Source of the DNA: Accumulibacter sp.
GTDB lineage: Bacteria; Pseudomonadota; Gammaproteobacteria; Burkholderiales; Rhodocyclaceae
DNA length: 64,000 nt
Assembly (NCBI RefSeq): GCF_029255125.1
Contig: NZ_JAPUVR010000132.1
Location: forward strand, 33,418 to 97,417
Direction: 5' to 3'
Made by a program: the position numbers and the translations under genes. This document shows, one piece after another, positions 41,958 to 51,124 of this stretch (its first letter is position 1; each line of letters opens with the position of its first letter). The notes under the pieces were generated by a model. It had not been told where the DNA came from. It was given only the letters and a program-made list of their open reading frames with translations, and made no database searches.

Positions 41958-42037
41958 TCATCTGCCGGGTCGGCCTGCGGCGCGGTGGGCACTGCTGCCG
42001 CGACCCAGCGCTGCCGACCGCTGAAGGAGTCTGCCGC

Positions 42038-42550
42038 ATGCCGACCTCGCTGAATACACTGCAGGCTGACCTTACGACGCTCGCCGTCGATGCCATCGTC
42101 AATGCCGCCAATTCGTCGCTGCTCGGCGGGGGTGGCGTCGATGGCGCGATCCACCGGGCAGCCGGACCAGGCCTGCTCGACGAGTGCCGCCGCCTCGGCG
42201 GCTGCCCGACCGGCGAGGCGAGGTTGACGCGCGGTCATCGCCTGCCGGCGACCTACGTCATCCATACCGTCGGCCCGGTCTGGCGCGGCGGGGCGAGCGG
42301 CGAAGCCGAACTGCTCGCTGCCTGCTATCGAAATTCACTCGCTCTGGCGGCGGCGCACAGCTTGTCCACGATCGCTTTCCCGAGCATCAGCACGGGCATT
42401 TTCGGCTATCCGGTCGAGTCGGCGGCGGCGCTCGCCGTGGCTACGGTACGCGCCGCGGCGCCGGCCTGCCCGACACTGCGCGAGGTCATCTTCTGCTGCT
42501 TCTCGGCGAGCGATCTGCGCGTCTACCAGAGCTTGCTGGGCGAGCGCTGA
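42038..42550 (+). CDS. macrodomain protein, O-acetyl-ADP-ribose deacetylase family
   Basis: 170 residues, a single MacroD/YmdB-type macrodomain. ADP-ribose pocket residues are visible: [20 protein letters not shown] and the glycine-rich [13 protein letters not shown]. The family removes acetyl or ADP-ribose groups from metabolites or proteins. The first loop is QADLT in place of the usual GDIT. GAAGGAG lies ten bases before the ATG. It has no obvious partner; the Kor genes follow. Confidence 0.9.
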   Translation: MPTSLNTLQADLTTLAVDAIVNAANSSLLGGGGVDGAIHRAAGPGLLDECRRLGGCPTGEARLTRGHRLPATYVIHTVGPVWRGGASGEAELLAACYRNSLALAAAHSLSTIAFPSISTGIFGYPVESAAALAVATVRAAAPACPTLREVIFCCFSASDLRVYQSLLGER

Positions 42551-42721
42551 GGCGCACCGGCGGCGGATCGGCGACGCTCGGCGGGCTCGCCGACGAGCAG
42601 GACATCGCCATGAAACGTGGCTCTTTTCACGGCCGGCACGGCGCGTTACCATGGCAGTTCGTTTTTCCTCGGGCGCGCGGCCGTGGCGCCCGCCTCCGCG
42701 CGAAGAAAGGAGTGTTCCGTC

Positions 42722-44575
42722 TTGAAGCCCACCGATATCGGCACGCCCGAGTATTTCCACAAAGTCGTTGATTGCCAGTGGGCGTGCCCGGCGCACACGC
42801 CTGTTCCCGAGTACATTCGCCTGATCGCCGCCGGACGTTACAGCGACGCCTACATGGTGAACTGGGTGTCGAACGTTTTCCCGGGCATTCTCGGGCGAAC
42901 CTGCGACCGACCCTGCGAGCCGGCGTGCCGGCGTGGCCGCGTCGAGGAGGATTCGCCTGACGGTCAGGCGCGCAAGGAGCCGGTTGCCATCTGCCGCCTG
43001 AAGCGCGTCGCCGCCGACTACAAGGAAGACATCCGCGAGCGCCTGCCGAAAGCGGCGGCGCAGAAGAACGGACGGCGCGTCGCCTGTATCGGTGCCGGTC
43101 CGGCATCGCTCACCGTGGCACGCGATCTGGCGCCGCTCGGTTACCATGTCGTGGTCTACGACGGCGACGCCAAGGCCGGCGGCATGATCCGCACGCAGAT
43201 CCCGAAGTTTCGCCTGCCCGAGCAGGTCATCGACGAGGAAACGGGCTACATTCTCGATCTGGGCGTCGAGTTTCGCAGCGGGCAGTACATCAAGTCGATG
43301 AAGAGTCTGCTCAGCGAGGGTTACGACGCCGTCTTCGTCGGCTGCGGTGCGCCGCGCGGGCAGGACCTCGACATTCCCGGGCGCAAGGAAGCCGCCCAGT
43401 CGATCCACCTGGGCATCGACTGGCTGGCGAACGTTGCTTTCGGGCACGTGACCTCGATCGCCCGCCGCGTCATCGTCCTCGGCGGCGGCAATACGGCGAT
43501 GGACTGCTGCCGTTCGGCGCGGCGACTCGGCGGCCAGGACGTCAAGGTGATCGTCCGCTCGGGTTTCGAGCAGATGAAAGCCAGCCCGTGGGAGAAGGAG
43601 GATGCCATGCACGAAGGCATCCCGATCCTGAACAACCTCGTGCCGAAGAAATTTACCCATAACGGCGGCCGGCTGACCGGCGTGACCTTCGAGAAGGTGC
43701 GCTCGGTATACGACGAGAAGGGCCGGCGGACGCTGGTGCCGACCGGCGAGCCCGACCCGCACTTCGAGTGCGATGTGGTCCTCGTCGCCGTCGGGCAGGA
43801 AAACGCTTTCCCGTGGATAGAGCGCGATCTGGGTATCGAGTTCGACAAGTGGGGCCTGCCGAAACTCGATGAAGCGACGATGCAATCCACGCTGCCGAAC
43901 GTCTTCTTCGGCGGCGACGCAGCTTTCGGCCCGAAGAACATCATCTGGGCCGTCGCGCACGGGCACGAGGCGGCAGTTTCGATCGATCGCCTGCTCAACG
44001 GCGAGGAGATCAGCCAGCGGCCGCCGCCAATGACTTCGCTGATCTCGCAGAAGATGGGCATTCACGCCTGGACATACGACAACGCCGTCTCGCACGACCG
44101 GCGTCTGCGCGTTCCCTTGCGTGACGTCAACGCCGCGCTGAAGAATATCCGCATCGAAGTCGAACTCGGCTTCGATCCGCAGTTGGCGTTCAAGGAGGCG
44201 CAGCGCTGCCTCAACTGCGACGTGCAGACGGTCTTTGCCGGTCGGTTGTGCATCGAATGCGACGCCTGCATGGACGTCTGCCCGATGGATTGCATCAGTT
44301 TCACCGACAACGGCGAGGAGGACGATCTGCGCCGCCGGCTGCGCGCGCCGGCGACCAATACAACGCAGGCGCTCTACGTGTCGGACGTGCTGAAGACCGG
44401 CCGCATCATGGTCAAGGACGAGGACGTCTGCCTGCACTGCAGTCTGTGCGCCGAGCGCTGCCCGACCGGCGCCTGGGACATGCAGAAGTTTTTCCTCGAA
44501 ATGACCCACGCCGGACCGCGCTGTCACGACCGCGCTGCCGCCGGCGCCCCGACAGTGCAGCCGGAAGCCGCGTAA
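42722..44575 (+). CDS. korC: FAD/Fe-S NAD(P) oxidoreductase subunit of 2-oxoglutarate oxidoreductase (KorC-like)
   Basis: 617 residues. N-terminal GltD-type Fe-S segment (CQWACPAHTPVPEY; GRTCDRPCEPACRRG), an FAD-binding domain (IGAGPASLTVARDL), an NAD(P) domain (VLGGGNTAMDCCRSARRLGG), FFGGDAAFGPKNI, and two C-terminal ferredoxin-type clusters (CIECDACMDVCPMDC; CLHCSLCAERCPTG). This is the architecture of KorC, which in Azoarcus evansii links 2-oxoglutarate:ferredoxin oxidoreductase to NADP. The start is a TTG at 42722, with AAAGGAG nine bases upstream; the frame to the left has no family similarity. Ends nine bases before korA. Confidence 0.88.
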   Translation: MKPTDIGTPEYFHKVVDCQWACPAHTPVPEYIRLIAAGRYSDAYMVNWVSNVFPGILGRTCDRPCEPACRRGRVEEDSPDGQARKEPVAICRLKRVAADYKEDIRERLPKAAAQKNGRRVACIGAGPASLTVARDLAPLGYHVVVYDGDAKAGGMIRTQIPKFRLPEQVIDEETGYILDLGVEFRSGQYIKSMKSLLSEGYDAVFVGCGAPRGQDLDIPGRKEAAQSIHLGIDWLANVAFGHVTSIARRVIVLGGGNTAMDCCRSARRLGGQDVKVIVRSGFEQMKASPWEKEDAMHEGIPILNNLVPKKFTHNGGRLTGVTFEKVRSVYDEKGRRTLVPTGEPDPHFECDVVLVAVGQENAFPWIERDLGIEFDKWGLPKLDEATMQSTLPNVFFGGDAAFGPKNIIWAVAHGHEAAVSIDRLLNGEEISQRPPPMTSLISQKMGIHAWTYDNAVSHDRRLRVPLRDVNAALKNIRIEVELGFDPQLAFKEAQRCLNCDVQTVFAGRLCIECDACMDVCPMDCISFTDNGEEDDLRRRLRAPATNTTQALYVSDVLKTGRIMVKDEDVCLHCSLCAERCPTGAWDMQKFFLEMTHAGPRCHDRAAAGAPTVQPEAA

Positions 44576-44584
44576 GGAGCCGCC

Positions 44585-46423
44585 ATGCAGAAGATCGAAG
44601 CAGTCAACGATTTCGTCGTCAAGTTCGCCAACATCAACGGTTCCGGCTCGGCGTCAGCCAACGAGTTGCTGGCCCGCGCCGTCCTCCGCATGGGCGTACC
44701 GGTTTCGCCGCGCAACATCTTCCCGTCGAACATCCAGGGGCTGCCAACCTGGTTCGAGGTGCGGGTCACCGAGCACGGCTACCTCGGCCGGCGCGGTGGC
44801 GTCGACCTGATGGTGGCGATGAATCCGCAGACCTGGGATCAGGACGTGCGCGAGATCGATCCCGGCGGCTATCTCTTTTTCGACAACACGAAGACGATCC
44901 CGCGTTCGCGCTTGCGCAGCGACATTCACGTCCTCGGCATGCCGCTGACCGAAATCTGCAACGGCACGTACAGCGACCCCAAGCAGCGTCAGTTGTTCAG
45001 GAACATCATCTACCTCGGCGCGCTGGCCGGGCTGCTCGGCGTCGATGCAGCAGAAATCGAAAAGCTGTTCGGCGAGCAGTACAAGGGGAAGGAAAAGCTC
45101 CTCGATCTGAACGTCCAGGCGCTGCACCTCGGACTCGACTACGCGCGCGAGAATTTCAAGCCGATCGGACTTTCGGTCGAGCGGCGCGACAAGGTGGGCG
45201 ACCGTATCTTCGTCGACGGCAACAGCGCAGCCGCTCTCGGTTGCATCTATGGCGGCGCGATGGTCTGCGCCTGGTACCCGATCACCCCGTCGTCGTCGGT
45301 GGCCGAAGCGTTTCAGCGCTACGCCGAGAAGCTGCGTATCGATCCGGCAAGCGGTGCGCGGCGCTATGCGATGGTGCAGGCAGAGGACGAACTCGCCTCT
45401 ATCGGCATGGTGATCGGCGCTGGCTGGAACGGCGCGCGCGCCTTCACCGCGACCTCGGGTCCCGGTGTCTCGCTGATGACCGAGTTCATTGGTCTGGCGT
45501 ATTTCGCCGAAATCCCGGCCGTCGTGATCAACGTCCAGCGCGGCGGTCCGTCGACCGGCATGCCGACACGCACGCAACAGGCCGACCTGCTCGCCTGCGC
45601 CTATGCGTCGCACGGCGACACGCGGCACATCATGCTCTTTCCCGAAGATCCTTACGAGTGCTTCGAGATGTCGGCCGACGCGCTCGACCTGGCCGAACGG
45701 CTGCAGACGCCGGTCTTCGTCATGACCGACCTCGACATCGGCATGAACCAGCGACTGTGCCGGCCGTTCGCCTGGGACGACCAGCGGCAGTATGACCGCG
45801 GCAAGGTGATGTCGCGCGAGGACCTCGACGCGGGCAGCGAATTCGGCCGCTACCTCGACGTCGATGGCGACGGGATTCCCTACCGCACGTATCCCGGGAC
45901 GCATCCGACGAAAGGCGGCTACTTCACGCGGGGTTCGACGAAGAACGCCTACGCGGTCTATTCCGAAGCCGGTGCAGACTACACCTACAACATGCAGCGC
46001 CTGCGCCGCAAATTCGAAACCGCCAAGGACCTGTTGCCGCTGCCGGTGCTCACCGCATCGCGCTATCCGGCGCGCTTCGCAGCCATCTTCTACGGTTCGA
46101 CCAGCCCGGCGATGCACGAAGCGCTCGACGCGCTGGCCGAACAGGGAATCTATCTGAACGCCCTGCGCATCCGCGCCTTCCCGTTCCAGAACGAGATCGC
46201 CGACTTCATCGCCGCGCACTCGAAGGTCTTCGTCCTCGAACAGAACTTCGACGGCCAGTTGTGCACGCTGCTGATCAACGAAGCCGGGGTCAATCCGGCC
46301 AGCCTGATCCCAGTCCTGCACTACGACGGAACGCCGATTACCGCGCGTTTCATCACACACGAAATCGCCGAACGCGTCTCACGACTCAACGTTCGTCCGC
46401 TCAGAGAAGACAGGGTGGCCTGA
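44585..46423 (+). CDS. korA: 2-oxoglutarate:ferredoxin oxidoreductase, alpha (gamma-alpha fused) subunit
   Basis: 612 residues. A gamma-type domain (about 1-190; NGSGSASANELLARAVLRMG) is fused to the alpha domain beginning IFVDGNSAAALGCIYGG, with YPITPSSSVAEAF, QAEDELASIGMVIGA and TSGPGVSLM, the substrate and CoA-side motifs of the OFOR alpha subunit. With KorB it oxidatively decarboxylates 2-oxoglutarate to succinyl-CoA and reduces ferredoxin. AAGGAG precedes the ATG; a single base separates its stop from korB. Confidence 0.93.
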   Translation: MQKIEAVNDFVVKFANINGSGSASANELLARAVLRMGVPVSPRNIFPSNIQGLPTWFEVRVTEHGYLGRRGGVDLMVAMNPQTWDQDVREIDPGGYLFFDNTKTIPRSRLRSDIHVLGMPLTEICNGTYSDPKQRQLFRNIIYLGALAGLLGVDAAEIEKLFGEQYKGKEKLLDLNVQALHLGLDYARENFKPIGLSVERRDKVGDRIFVDGNSAAALGCIYGGAMVCAWYPITPSSSVAEAFQRYAEKLRIDPASGARRYAMVQAEDELASIGMVIGAGWNGARAFTATSGPGVSLMTEFIGLAYFAEIPAVVINVQRGGPSTGMPTRTQQADLLACAYASHGDTRHIMLFPEDPYECFEMSADALDLAERLQTPVFVMTDLDIGMNQRLCRPFAWDDQRQYDRGKVMSREDLDAGSEFGRYLDVDGDGIPYRTYPGTHPTKGGYFTRGSTKNAYAVYSEAGADYTYNMQRLRRKFETAKDLLPLPVLTASRYPARFAAIFYGSTSPAMHEALDALAEQGIYLNALRIRAFPFQNEIADFIAAHSKVFVLEQNFDGQLCTLLINEAGVNPASLIPVLHYDGTPITARFITHEIAERVSRLNVRPLREDRVA

Positions 46424-46424
46424 A

Positions 46425-47480
46425 ATGACCTACATCGCGAAACCCAGACTGCATCACCCGACACTGGCCAAGAACCGCGTCGGCTACACACGACGCGACT
46501 ACGAAGGCAAGATTTCCACGCTCTGTGCCGGTTGCGGCCACGATTCGATTTCGGCCGCGATCATCCAGGCGTGCTGGGAGCTCGACGTTGAACCGCACCG
46601 TGTCGCCAAGCTTTCCGGGATCGGCTGCTCGTCGAAAACGCCCGACTACTTCCTCGGCAACTCGCACGGCTTCAACACCGTACATGGGCGCATGCCGTCG
46701 GTGCTCACCGGCGCCTACATGGCGAATCGCGAGCTGATCTATCTCGGCGTATCGGGTGACGGCGATTCCGCCTCGATCGGTCTCAGCCAGTTCGCCCACG
46801 TCATGCGGCGCGGCGTCAACATGACCTACATCGTCGAAAACAACGGCGTCTACGGTCTGACCAAAGGCCAGTTCTCGGCCACTGCCGACAAGGGTTCGAA
46901 GTCGAAGCGCGGTCAGGTGAACAACGACACGCCGATCGACCTGGCGATGCTCGCGCTGGTCATGGGCGCCACTTTCGTCGGGCGCGGCTTTTCCGGCGAC
47001 AAGACACAACTCGTCCCGCTGATCCGCTCAGCCATGGCGCACCAGGGTGCGGCGGTGATCGATGTCGTCTCGCCGTGCATCGCGTTCAACAACCACAGCG
47101 GCAGTACGAAAAGCTACGACTACGTGCGCGAACACAACGAAGCGGTCAATCGCCTCGACTTCCTGCCCACGCGCGAGCAGATCACCGTCGAGTACGAGCC
47201 CGGCGAAGTGACCGACGTGCGTCAGCACGATGGATCTATCGTCCGTCTGCGCAAGCTGCACGCCGAGTACGATCCGACCGATCGCATCGGCGCGATGAGC
47301 TACATCCAGGAGCACGCGGCGCGTGGCGAAGTCGTTACCGGCCTGCTCTACGTCGACCCTGACGCGTGCGACCTGCACCGCCAGCTCAATACCGTCGACG
47401 AAGCGCTCAATGCGCTGGGTGCGGCTGAACTCTGCCCGGGCTCGGCGGCGCTCGCCAGGATCAACGCCAGCCTGCGCTAG
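46425..47480 (+). CDS. korB: 2-oxoglutarate:ferredoxin oxidoreductase, beta subunit
   Basis: 351 residues. TPP-binding subunit: STLCAGCGHDSI and GIGCSSKTPDYF hold the cysteines that ligate the [4Fe-4S] cluster, and GVSGDGDSASIGLSQFAH...IVENNGVYGLTKGQ is the TPP/Mg motif (GDG to NN). VISPCIAFNN-type stretch (VVSPCIAFNNHSG) is also characteristic. Last gene of the korCAB operon; a hairpin just after the stop may end the transcript. Confidence 0.94.
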   Translation: MTYIAKPRLHHPTLAKNRVGYTRRDYEGKISTLCAGCGHDSISAAIIQACWELDVEPHRVAKLSGIGCSSKTPDYFLGNSHGFNTVHGRMPSVLTGAYMANRELIYLGVSGDGDSASIGLSQFAHVMRRGVNMTYIVENNGVYGLTKGQFSATADKGSKSKRGQVNNDTPIDLAMLALVMGATFVGRGFSGDKTQLVPLIRSAMAHQGAAVIDVVSPCIAFNNHSGSTKSYDYVREHNEAVNRLDFLPTREQITVEYEPGEVTDVRQHDGSIVRLRKLHAEYDPTDRIGAMSYIQEHAARGEVVTGLLYVDPDACDLHRQLNTVDEALNALGAAELCPGSAALARINASLR

Positions 47481-47489
47481 GGATCAGGC

Positions 47490-47522
47490 CGGGAGCGGGC
47501 CAGAAGCCGGCGCTAGCTCCCG
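47490..47522. terminator. possible bidirectional terminator between korB and the M48 protease gene
   Basis: CGGGAGC (47490-47496) pairs with GCTCCCG (47516-47522); an inner GGC-CAGAA-GCC hairpin lies between. The structure sits between two convergent genes and includes the stop codon of the minus-strand protease gene. No T-run is present on either side, so function is tentative. Confidence 0.45.
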
Positions 47523-49006
47523 CCGCGTTTCTGCTTCGCTTCTTCGGCCTGCAGTTTGCGCAGCTCGCGCAGCCGCGCGTCGACTGCCGATTGCTCGAAG
47601 AAGTTGCCGTCGGTGGATTGCTGCGCGAACTGCAGTTGTTCGACCGCAGCGCCGAGCTGACCTTGCAGAAAATAGAACTCGGCTTGCGCCCGGTGCTGCT
47701 GCAGGCGCTTGCCGGCGGCGGCGAAGGTCTTTGCCTGCAGGCCGTGGAGCTTGTAGTCGCTCGCTGCGAGCTGGATTTGCGCATCGAGGAAACGCACGCC
47801 CTGATCGTATTCGCGGTTGCCGAGCAGTGCTTCCGCGTAGCCGTAAACCAGTGCCCTGGACTGCGGATAGCGCTGCAAGGCCTGGCGGAAGAGGGTCAGC
47901 GCGGCGGCCGGGTTGCCGCCGGCGATCTTCGCCTCGGCGGCCAGACGGACGATCATCGGCGACGACGCCTTGCTGGCCAGCAGCACATCGAGCTCGTGTT
48001 GTGCGCCCGCCACATCGCCCGCCTTGAGCAGCGCGTAGGCCAGACCGTAGCGCGCAGCCACTTCCGAAGCGTGCTTCCTTTCCTTCAGTTGTTGCGCGAA
48101 GTCGTTTGCCGCTTCGCGCGCAGGACTCATCTGGGCGCGCAGCTTCGCACGTAGCAGATGGAAATCCAGGCTGTCGGGCACCTGGCGGTAAACCGCGCCG
48201 TCCACCCGGTTCTGCATGTCCGACATGCGCTCGACGGTCAGCGGGTGCGAACGCAGGTAGACCGGCGCACTGTTCTCATACACCCGGCCGGCCTGCTGCA
48301 GGCGGGCAAAGAAGTCGCCCATGGCGCGCACATCGTAGCCGGCATTGCTCAAGGTGTGCAGCCCAAGGCGATCGGCTTCGCGTTCGAAATCGCGGCTGTA
48401 GGCAAGCTGTGCCTGAATCGTTCCGGCCTGCGCCGAGGCGATGGCGGCGCTCGCCGCCTGCGAGTTCGAGCGCGCGGCGAGAACCGCCAGCGCCATGGCG
48501 ATCATGGTCGCGATCGACTGCTGCTTCTCGCGCGCAATCTGCCGCGCCAAGTGGTTCTGCGTCACGTGCGCGACCTCGTGCGCGAGCACTGCCGCCAGTT
48601 CGGACTCCGATTGCGCAGTCAGGATAGTGCCGGTGTTGACACCGATGAAGCCGCCGAACATGGCGAAAGCATTGACCGTATTGTCGCGAATGGCGAAGAA
48701 CTGACAGTCGCCAGCCGGGTTCGAACTTGCCGCAACCAGTCGATTGCCCAGTTGATTGAGGTAATCCGAGACCTCCGGATCGTCGATATAGCTCGGTTCG
48801 CGCAAGCGAATCTCGTTCAGAATGCGCTCGCCGATCCTGCGCTCGGTCTGCGGCGACAACTCGGCGCGCGCCGCTTCGCCCAGATCAGGCAGGTCTTCGG
48901 CCAGGGTCGCCGGCGGAGCGCTGCCAAGGGTGATGGCGAGAACGGCGAGCACGGCATTACGAACGCTTCTCTTCAAGTTGGACTCCAGGCGCGACTCGTC
49001 ACGCAT
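47513..49006 (-). CDS. bepA: periplasmic M48 metalloprotease with TPR, BepA-like
   Basis: 497 residues. Signal peptide, an M48 peptidase domain with zinc motif HEVAH (LAHEVAHVTQNHLARQ) and the third ligand in FEREADRLGLHTL, then a TPR region (about 300-480). BepA/YfgC assists outer-membrane assembly of LptD and degrades misfolded BAM substrates; the same role is likely here. The start is uncertain: ATG 49006 has no ribosome site, while a TTG at 48976 has GGAG six bases upstream and gives a cleaner signal peptide. Divergent from moaC. Confidence 0.9.
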   Translation of the reverse strand: MRDESRLESNLKRSVRNAVLAVLAITLGSAPPATLAEDLPDLGEAARAELSPQTERRIGERILNEIRLREPSYIDDPEVSDYLNQLGNRLVAASSNPAGDCQFFAIRDNTVNAFAMFGGFIGVNTGTILTAQSESELAAVLAHEVAHVTQNHLARQIAREKQQSIATMIAMALAVLAARSNSQAASAAIASAQAGTIQAQLAYSRDFEREADRLGLHTLSNAGYDVRAMGDFFARLQQAGRVYENSAPVYLRSHPLTVERMSDMQNRVDGAVYRQVPDSLDFHLLRAKLRAQMSPAREAANDFAQQLKERKHASEVAARYGLAYALLKAGDVAGAQHELDVLLASKASSPMIVRLAAEAKIAGGNPAAALTLFRQALQRYPQSRALVYGYAEALLGNREYDQGVRFLDAQIQLAASDYKLHGLQAKTFAAAGKRLQQHRAQAEFYFLQGQLGAAVEQLQFAQQSTDGNFFEQSAVDARLRELRKLQAEEAKQKRGGS

Positions 49007-49171
49007 CGCAAGGGATGATGCTATGATAACCAAGTGTGCGGCGAAGCCGGTTACAAAGTGTTAGCGTCCGCCCGCCGGCACCTTCAGAGTTGCCTTGGGT
49101 TACCTTGGCTTTGCCTCGTTCCCGCTCCACCAAATACACCGTTTGTCCGTCGATCGCGCTTGCAGGTGCCG

Positions 49172-49654
49172 ATGTCCGCCGATGCTTTGACCCATTTCAA
49201 CTCGCAAGGCCAGGCGCATATGGTCGACGTCGGCGGCAAGGCGGAAAGCTTGCGGCAAGCGCAGGCGAGCGGCAGCATCGTGATGCAGGCGGCAACGCTG
49301 CAACTGATCAGCGAAGGCTCGGCGAGCAAGGGCGATGTTCTCGGCGTGGCGCGCATCGCGGCAATCCAGGCGAGCAAGCGGACAGCCGAACTGATTCCGC
49401 TGTGCCATCCGATCCCGCTGACCCGGGTGTCGGTCGATTTCGACCTCGACCGAGCCGGGAACGCCATTACGTGCCGCGTGACGACCGAGTGCCTGGCGCG
49501 CACCGGTGTCGAGATGGAAGCGCTGTGCGCGGTGAGCGTCGCTCTCCTCACGATCTACGACATGTGCAAGGCAGTCGACCGCGGCATGCGGATCGAGGGG
49601 GTCCGCCTGCTGACCAAGAGTGGCGGTCGTTCAGGCACCTGGACGGCAGGCTAG
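49172..49654 (+). CDS. moaC: cyclic pyranopterin monophosphate synthase MoaC
   Basis: Second step of molybdenum cofactor synthesis, converting the MoaA product to cPMP. 160 residues, normal. Key motifs: [30 protein letters not shown] (active-site region) and [10 protein letters not shown] with catalytic Lys and Asp. ATG at 49172 has AGGTG six bases upstream. Other moa genes are absent nearby; soxYZ follow after four bases, possibly in one transcript. Confidence 0.94.
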   Translation: MSADALTHFNSQGQAHMVDVGGKAESLRQAQASGSIVMQAATLQLISEGSASKGDVLGVARIAAIQASKRTAELIPLCHPIPLTRVSVDFDLDRAGNAITCRVTTECLARTGVEMEALCAVSVALLTIYDMCKAVDRGMRIEGVRLLTKSGGRSGTWTAG

Positions 49655-49658
49655 CGGG

Positions 49659-50153
49659 ATGTCGGCCCGCCACACCGGCGACGATCGACTGCGCCGTTTG
49701 CTGATCAAGTCGACAGCCGCCAGCGCAGCCGTCGGCGCACTGTGCGCCGCCGGGCTGCTGAAACCGACGCGTGTGCTGGCGGCCGAATGGGGCCGCAGCG
49801 GCTTTGCCGCAACCAGTCTGCCGGAAGCGCTCAAGGCAATCGGTGCCGCGGCTTCGGCCGAAAGCGGCGCAATCGTGATCAAGAGCGTCGAGATCTCGGA
49901 AAACGGCGCGCTGGTCCCCTGCGAAGTCATCAGTTCGATCCCCGATACACAATCGATTGCCGTTCTGGTGGAGCGCAACCCGATGCCGCTGGCGGCCAGC
50001 CTGAGTTTCGCCGAGGGGGTTCTGCCGCGCGTTCGCCTGCAGTTGAAGATGGCCGAGTCCTCACGCATCCGTGTCGTCGTCCGGGCGGGCGACGGCAAAA
50101 CGTATCACGCCAGTCGCGAGGTGCGCGTGACGCTGGGCGGGTGCGGCGCTTGA
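49659..50153 (+). CDS. soxY: thiosulfate oxidation carrier protein SoxY
   Basis: 164 residues. A Tat signal with twin arginines (RLRRLLIKSTAASAAVG) is followed by an Ig-like domain and the C-terminal swinging arm LGGCGA, whose cysteine carries sulfur intermediates during thiosulfate oxidation in the periplasm. The last residue is Ala where the classic end is GGCGG. Four bases after moaC; the ribosome site is weak. Only soxYZ are seen; soxAX, soxB and soxCD are not in the window. Confidence 0.92.
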   Translation: MSARHTGDDRLRRLLIKSTAASAAVGALCAAGLLKPTRVLAAEWGRSGFAATSLPEALKAIGAAASAESGAIVIKSVEISENGALVPCEVISSIPDTQSIAVLVERNPMPLAASLSFAEGVLPRVRLQLKMAESSRIRVVVRAGDGKTYHASREVRVTLGGCGA

Positions 50154-50168
50154 GGACTGCACGCAGCG

Positions 50169-50489
50169 GTGCCTGAACCGATCAAGATCCGCGCCGTGCA
50201 GCAGGGCGACAGCACCGAGATTCGCATCCTGTTGCAGCATCCGATGGAAACCGGTCTGCGCCGGGATCAGGCGAGCGGGCAGAAGATTCCGGCGCATTTC
50301 ATTAGCACGTTCACGGTCAGTGCGCACGGCAAGGTGCTGATCAACGCCCAACTCAATACCTCGATTGCGCGCAATCCGCTGTTCGTCTTCCAGAGCAAGG
50401 GACTCCAACCGGGCGATCGCGTGCGCGTCGCATGGTCGGACAACCGGGGCGAGCAGCGGGCCGATGAAGCGACGGTCGTCGCCGCCTAG
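50169..50489 (+). CDS. soxZ: thiosulfate oxidation carrier complex protein SoxZ
   Basis: 106 residues, no signal peptide; exported as a SoxYZ complex by the SoxY Tat signal. Typical stretches are IKIRAVQQGDSTEIRILLQH, PMETGLRRD, IPAHFIS and WSDNRGEQRADEA. The start is a GTG, 15 bases after soxY. Together the pair would act as a periplasmic sulfur carrier, perhaps for a truncated Sox route or another sulfur transfer path. Confidence 0.93.
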   Translation: MPEPIKIRAVQQGDSTEIRILLQHPMETGLRRDQASGQKIPAHFISTFTVSAHGKVLINAQLNTSIARNPLFVFQSKGLQPGDRVRVAWSDNRGEQRADEATVVAA

Positions 50490-50526
50490 CGCTCGCCGGG
50501 CAGCGCGGGAGAGGGCGAAACCGGAG

Positions 50527-50535
50527 TGCTATAAT
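50527..50535 (+). promoter_or_regulatory. extended -10 promoter for queD
   Basis: TGCTATAAT is a perfect extended -10 (TGnTATAAT). There is no clear -35 at 16-18 bases, which extended -10 promoters can lack. Transcription would begin near 50542, giving a leader of about 16 bases before the queD ATG. Confidence 0.6.
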
Positions 50536-50557
50536 CGCGCCTTTGTCGGCTCTCCCG

Positions 50558-51007
50558 ATGTTCATTACCCGCCGCCTGGAGTTCGACGCCGGCCACCGCA
50601 TTCCCGACCACAAGAGCCAGTGTCGACATCTGCACGGCCATCGCTATGCGCTTGAGATCACCTTGGCGGGCGAGGTCATCGAGCAGCCGGGAGACCCGGC
50701 GAACGGCATGCTGATGGACTTTTCCGAAGTCAAGGCGCTGGCCATGCAGCATCTGGTCGAGGCTTGGGACCACGCCTTCCTGGCCTACGCCGGCGACCGC
50801 CCAGTGGTCGACTTTCTACGTACGCTGGCGGATCACAAGACGGTTCTGCTCGACTGCGTACCGACCGTCGAAAACCTGGCGCAACAGGCCTTCGTCATCC
50901 TCGACGCGGCGTATCGAGATACCTACGGCAATCACTTGCGTCTCGCCCGCGTGCGCCTCTACGAAACGCCCGGCTGCTGGGCAGAAGTCGTTCGCTGCCC
51001 GGACTGA
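50558..51007 (+). CDS. queD: 6-carboxytetrahydropterin synthase QueD
   Basis: Converts dihydroneopterin triphosphate to 6-carboxy-tetrahydropterin in queuosine/7-deazapurine synthesis. 149 residues. Zinc ligands are seen in FDAGHRI and in CRHLHGHRY, with the catalytic Cys in the same loop; MLMDFSEVKAL and AWDHAFL complete the active site, and the end RVRLYETPGCWAEV is family-typical. ATG at 50558 starts the match; an in-frame TTG lies 15 bases earlier, almost at the predicted transcription start. Confidence 0.9.
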   Translation: MFITRRLEFDAGHRIPDHKSQCRHLHGHRYALEITLAGEVIEQPGDPANGMLMDFSEVKALAMQHLVEAWDHAFLAYAGDRPVVDFLRTLADHKTVLLDCVPTVENLAQQAFVILDAAYRDTYGNHLRLARVRLYETPGCWAEVVRCPD

Positions 51008-51124
51008 ACGCCTCCAGCCGGTTGACGCCGGCGGCAAGACCCGGAATACTCATCCGTCTTGCTCGGCCGCCAAGGCGCCCAGCGCCGCCGTGACCGTCCT
51101 GCATGCATGACGGAGGAGACAACG

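Noticed and set aside
42335-46360. Long minus-strand open frames opposite korC and korA (730 and 568 codons)
   Set aside because: The plus strand has unambiguous cofactor motifs. The antisense translations have no recognisable domain and no ribosome sites.
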